A stretch of 64,000 nucleotides of DNA from Viscum album (Eukaryota > Streptophyta > Magnoliopsida > Santalales > Viscaceae). Made by a program: the position numbers and the translations under genes. The DNA lies in the NCBI GenBank assembly GCA_963277665.1, contig OY728120.1, forward strand, positions 940,217,195 to 940,281,194. Direction: 5' to 3'. Position 1 is the first letter of the stretch, and each line of letters opens with the position of its first letter. The notes beneath the pieces were generated by a model. It did not search any database, was not told the DNA's origin, and saw nothing but the letters and a program-made list of their open reading frames with translations. Below are positions 62,597 to 64,000 of the stretch, piece by piece.

Positions 62597-64000
62597 ATGG
62601 AGAATTCTATTAGTTCCAAAGGCATTCCAATTTTTAATCGGTTAAATTATCATATTTAAAAAAATAATTTAATATCTATTAGATTTATTTTCATTATGTT
62701 TTTATCTATTTTATTCAATTCATTTATCTAATAGATATTGATTTGATTGAAATTTATTAAAGGATGTTCAATATAGATGCAAAAACATAAAATTATTTGA
62801 ATAAATATCTTTAAAATCATATCTATTTGAATGTTATGGGGGATAAATCTTCTAAATTAACATGGGATAAATTTTTCTTAATTTATATTTTAAGGTGAAA
62901 TAATGAAAGTTCAAAATCATAAGAAATAAATTTTAATATTAGATAATTATTCCTAATTAAATTTCATATGAGTTCTTTCATAAAACAATCTATGTAGTTG
63001 GAATAATGAGAAGGGTTGAACTGAAAATTTAGGATATTGATATTGTAAATAATATCTTCTAGTGTATTGTAACCTTATTCATTTAAAATGAATTATAAAT
63101 TTTTTAAAGTGAATTATGTAACATTTCTATTGATTATTTGAAAAGTTCACTAGTGCCTTATGTGATTAGAGTTAAATTAGAAGTCCACTTTTATTGATCA
63201 ATTAACGGTATAACCTTAAAATATATGGATAACAAAATATTTGAGTAATGAGAATAATGACTAAGATAATAGTAATGAGTTTATTTTAAAAATATTTATG
63301 AAAATGAATATAGGAAAACTAATTATTTCAAGTAAATTTAAATCTTGTTTAGAATTTATGAATGATGGAAATTTTTTCACTAGGTGTCTAAGACGACATA
63401 AATAGGAAGAAGTGGTGTATTTTCACTCAAGGGGATGTTCAAAGAGAATTTATGATTTTTTACAAATAAATTATTAATTTGGGGAGGAAAAATAAAGTTT
63501 GGAAAAAAAACTTTGGTTTTAACAATAAAGTGGAGTTTTGAATATTTTCATAATGAAGGGATGAAAGAATTTTAATTTAATTAACAAGATGTCATTGTGG
63601 ATGTAATTAATGATAAATAATAACACACAAAAAATTATTATTGACATTATAGGTGGGTTTGAAGCTAATATTATATAATTGATTTCACAAAATAAGAAAA
63701 ACTAGAATATTGAAGTTTTTTTAAAATAGTCATCAGAATATATAGATTAATATGAAACCAAAATTAAAAGACAGAAACTAGTTATTGAAAATAAATCATC
63801 ATGCTAGGAATGTAATAAAAGATGGTTCATTAAAGATAATGATAGAAGAACCAACTATGAATATTGATGATATTAAACTTGTATTAAATAAAAATATCAT
63901 ATTATTGAGCCTATTAAAGGAGAAGTGGTTAGTATGAAAACGGATCTTGATAAAAAATTAAATCATGAAAAATATATGAAAAATATTGGTAGTTTTAATA
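62597..64000 (+). pseudogene. gag of a SIRE-like copia element, decayed, runs off the window
   Basis: Begins MENSISSKGIPIFNRLNYHI followed by a stop where the family has Trp; the P-x-F-x-x-x-N-Y block is the usual gag opening in copia elements. Much of the middle is unreadable. At 63802-63843 a zinc-knuckle relic reads C, stop, ECNKRWFIKDND: the spacing fits C-x2-C-x4-H-x4-C, with His as Phe and the last Cys as Asp. After it comes VVSMKTDLDKKLNHEKYMKN, a charged stretch to the window end. Gag would form the particle shell; this copy cannot. Confidence 0.55.

Noticed and set aside
1..64000. Host protein-coding genes, rRNA genes, canonical tRNA genes or organellar DNA
   Set aside because: No clean exon series with host-like domains, no rRNA core sequences, no complete tRNA cloverleaf and no organellar gene fragments were found by eye on either strand.

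Overview
This window is plant nuclear heterochromatin: very AT-rich, with no intact host gene, no rRNA or tRNA gene and no CRISPR. Nearly everything recognisable is decayed transposable-element sequence. Plant origin is supported by chromodomain-bearing Ty3/gypsy (chromovirus, Tekay/Del-like), Ty1/copia of SIRE-like and Tork/TAR-like types, a Tat/Athila-like gypsy remnant, CACTA (En/Spm) elements, and an intron-containing Transposase_24 gene. A flowering plant with a large, repeat-swollen genome is likely; I cannot name the species.

Layout. 1-6096: minus-strand Tat/Athila-like LTR element, internally deleted, its left LTR cut by the window edge. 6097-7300: unassigned. 7315-9291: 3' half of a SIRE-like copia pol, then its 3' LTR (from 9292). 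11408-59814: one large nested stack, below. 59815-64000: unassigned flank, then PBS and gag of another SIRE-like copia element running off the window.

The nested stack, oldest to youngest by insertion order. (i) Copia element X (Tork/TAR-like): 5' LTR 11408-13244, PBS, internal part 44031-49450 with integrase, RT and RNase H remnants, and 3' LTR 49451-49792 plus 58287-59814. (ii) Inserted into X's internal region: a non-autonomous element with LTRs of about 5.6 kb (5' LTR about 13585-19190, PBS 19192, short internal part, 3' LTR in two pieces, about 20330-24783 and 41430-44030). Inserted into X's 3' LTR: element Y (49793-58281), flanked by the 5-bp repeat ATAGG. (iii) Inserted into the long 3' LTR: a CACTA element (22992-24606) that itself carries a second CACTA element (23705-24594) in its right terminal repeat, and a block (24784-41429) that starts with a third CACTA-like terminus and holds a broken minus-strand Transposase_24 gene. 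(iv) Inside that block: a complete but inactivated Tekay-like chromovirus (29528-40420) with 3.07-kb LTRs.

No functional system is visible. The value of the window is the readable insertion order, supported by target-site duplications, matching LTR lengths and one filled/empty-site comparison, together with palindromic repeat arrays in the small CACTA elements and a 38-bp island that stayed identical between two otherwise diverged LTR copies. All comparisons were made by eye; boundaries given as 'about' may be off by tens of bases.
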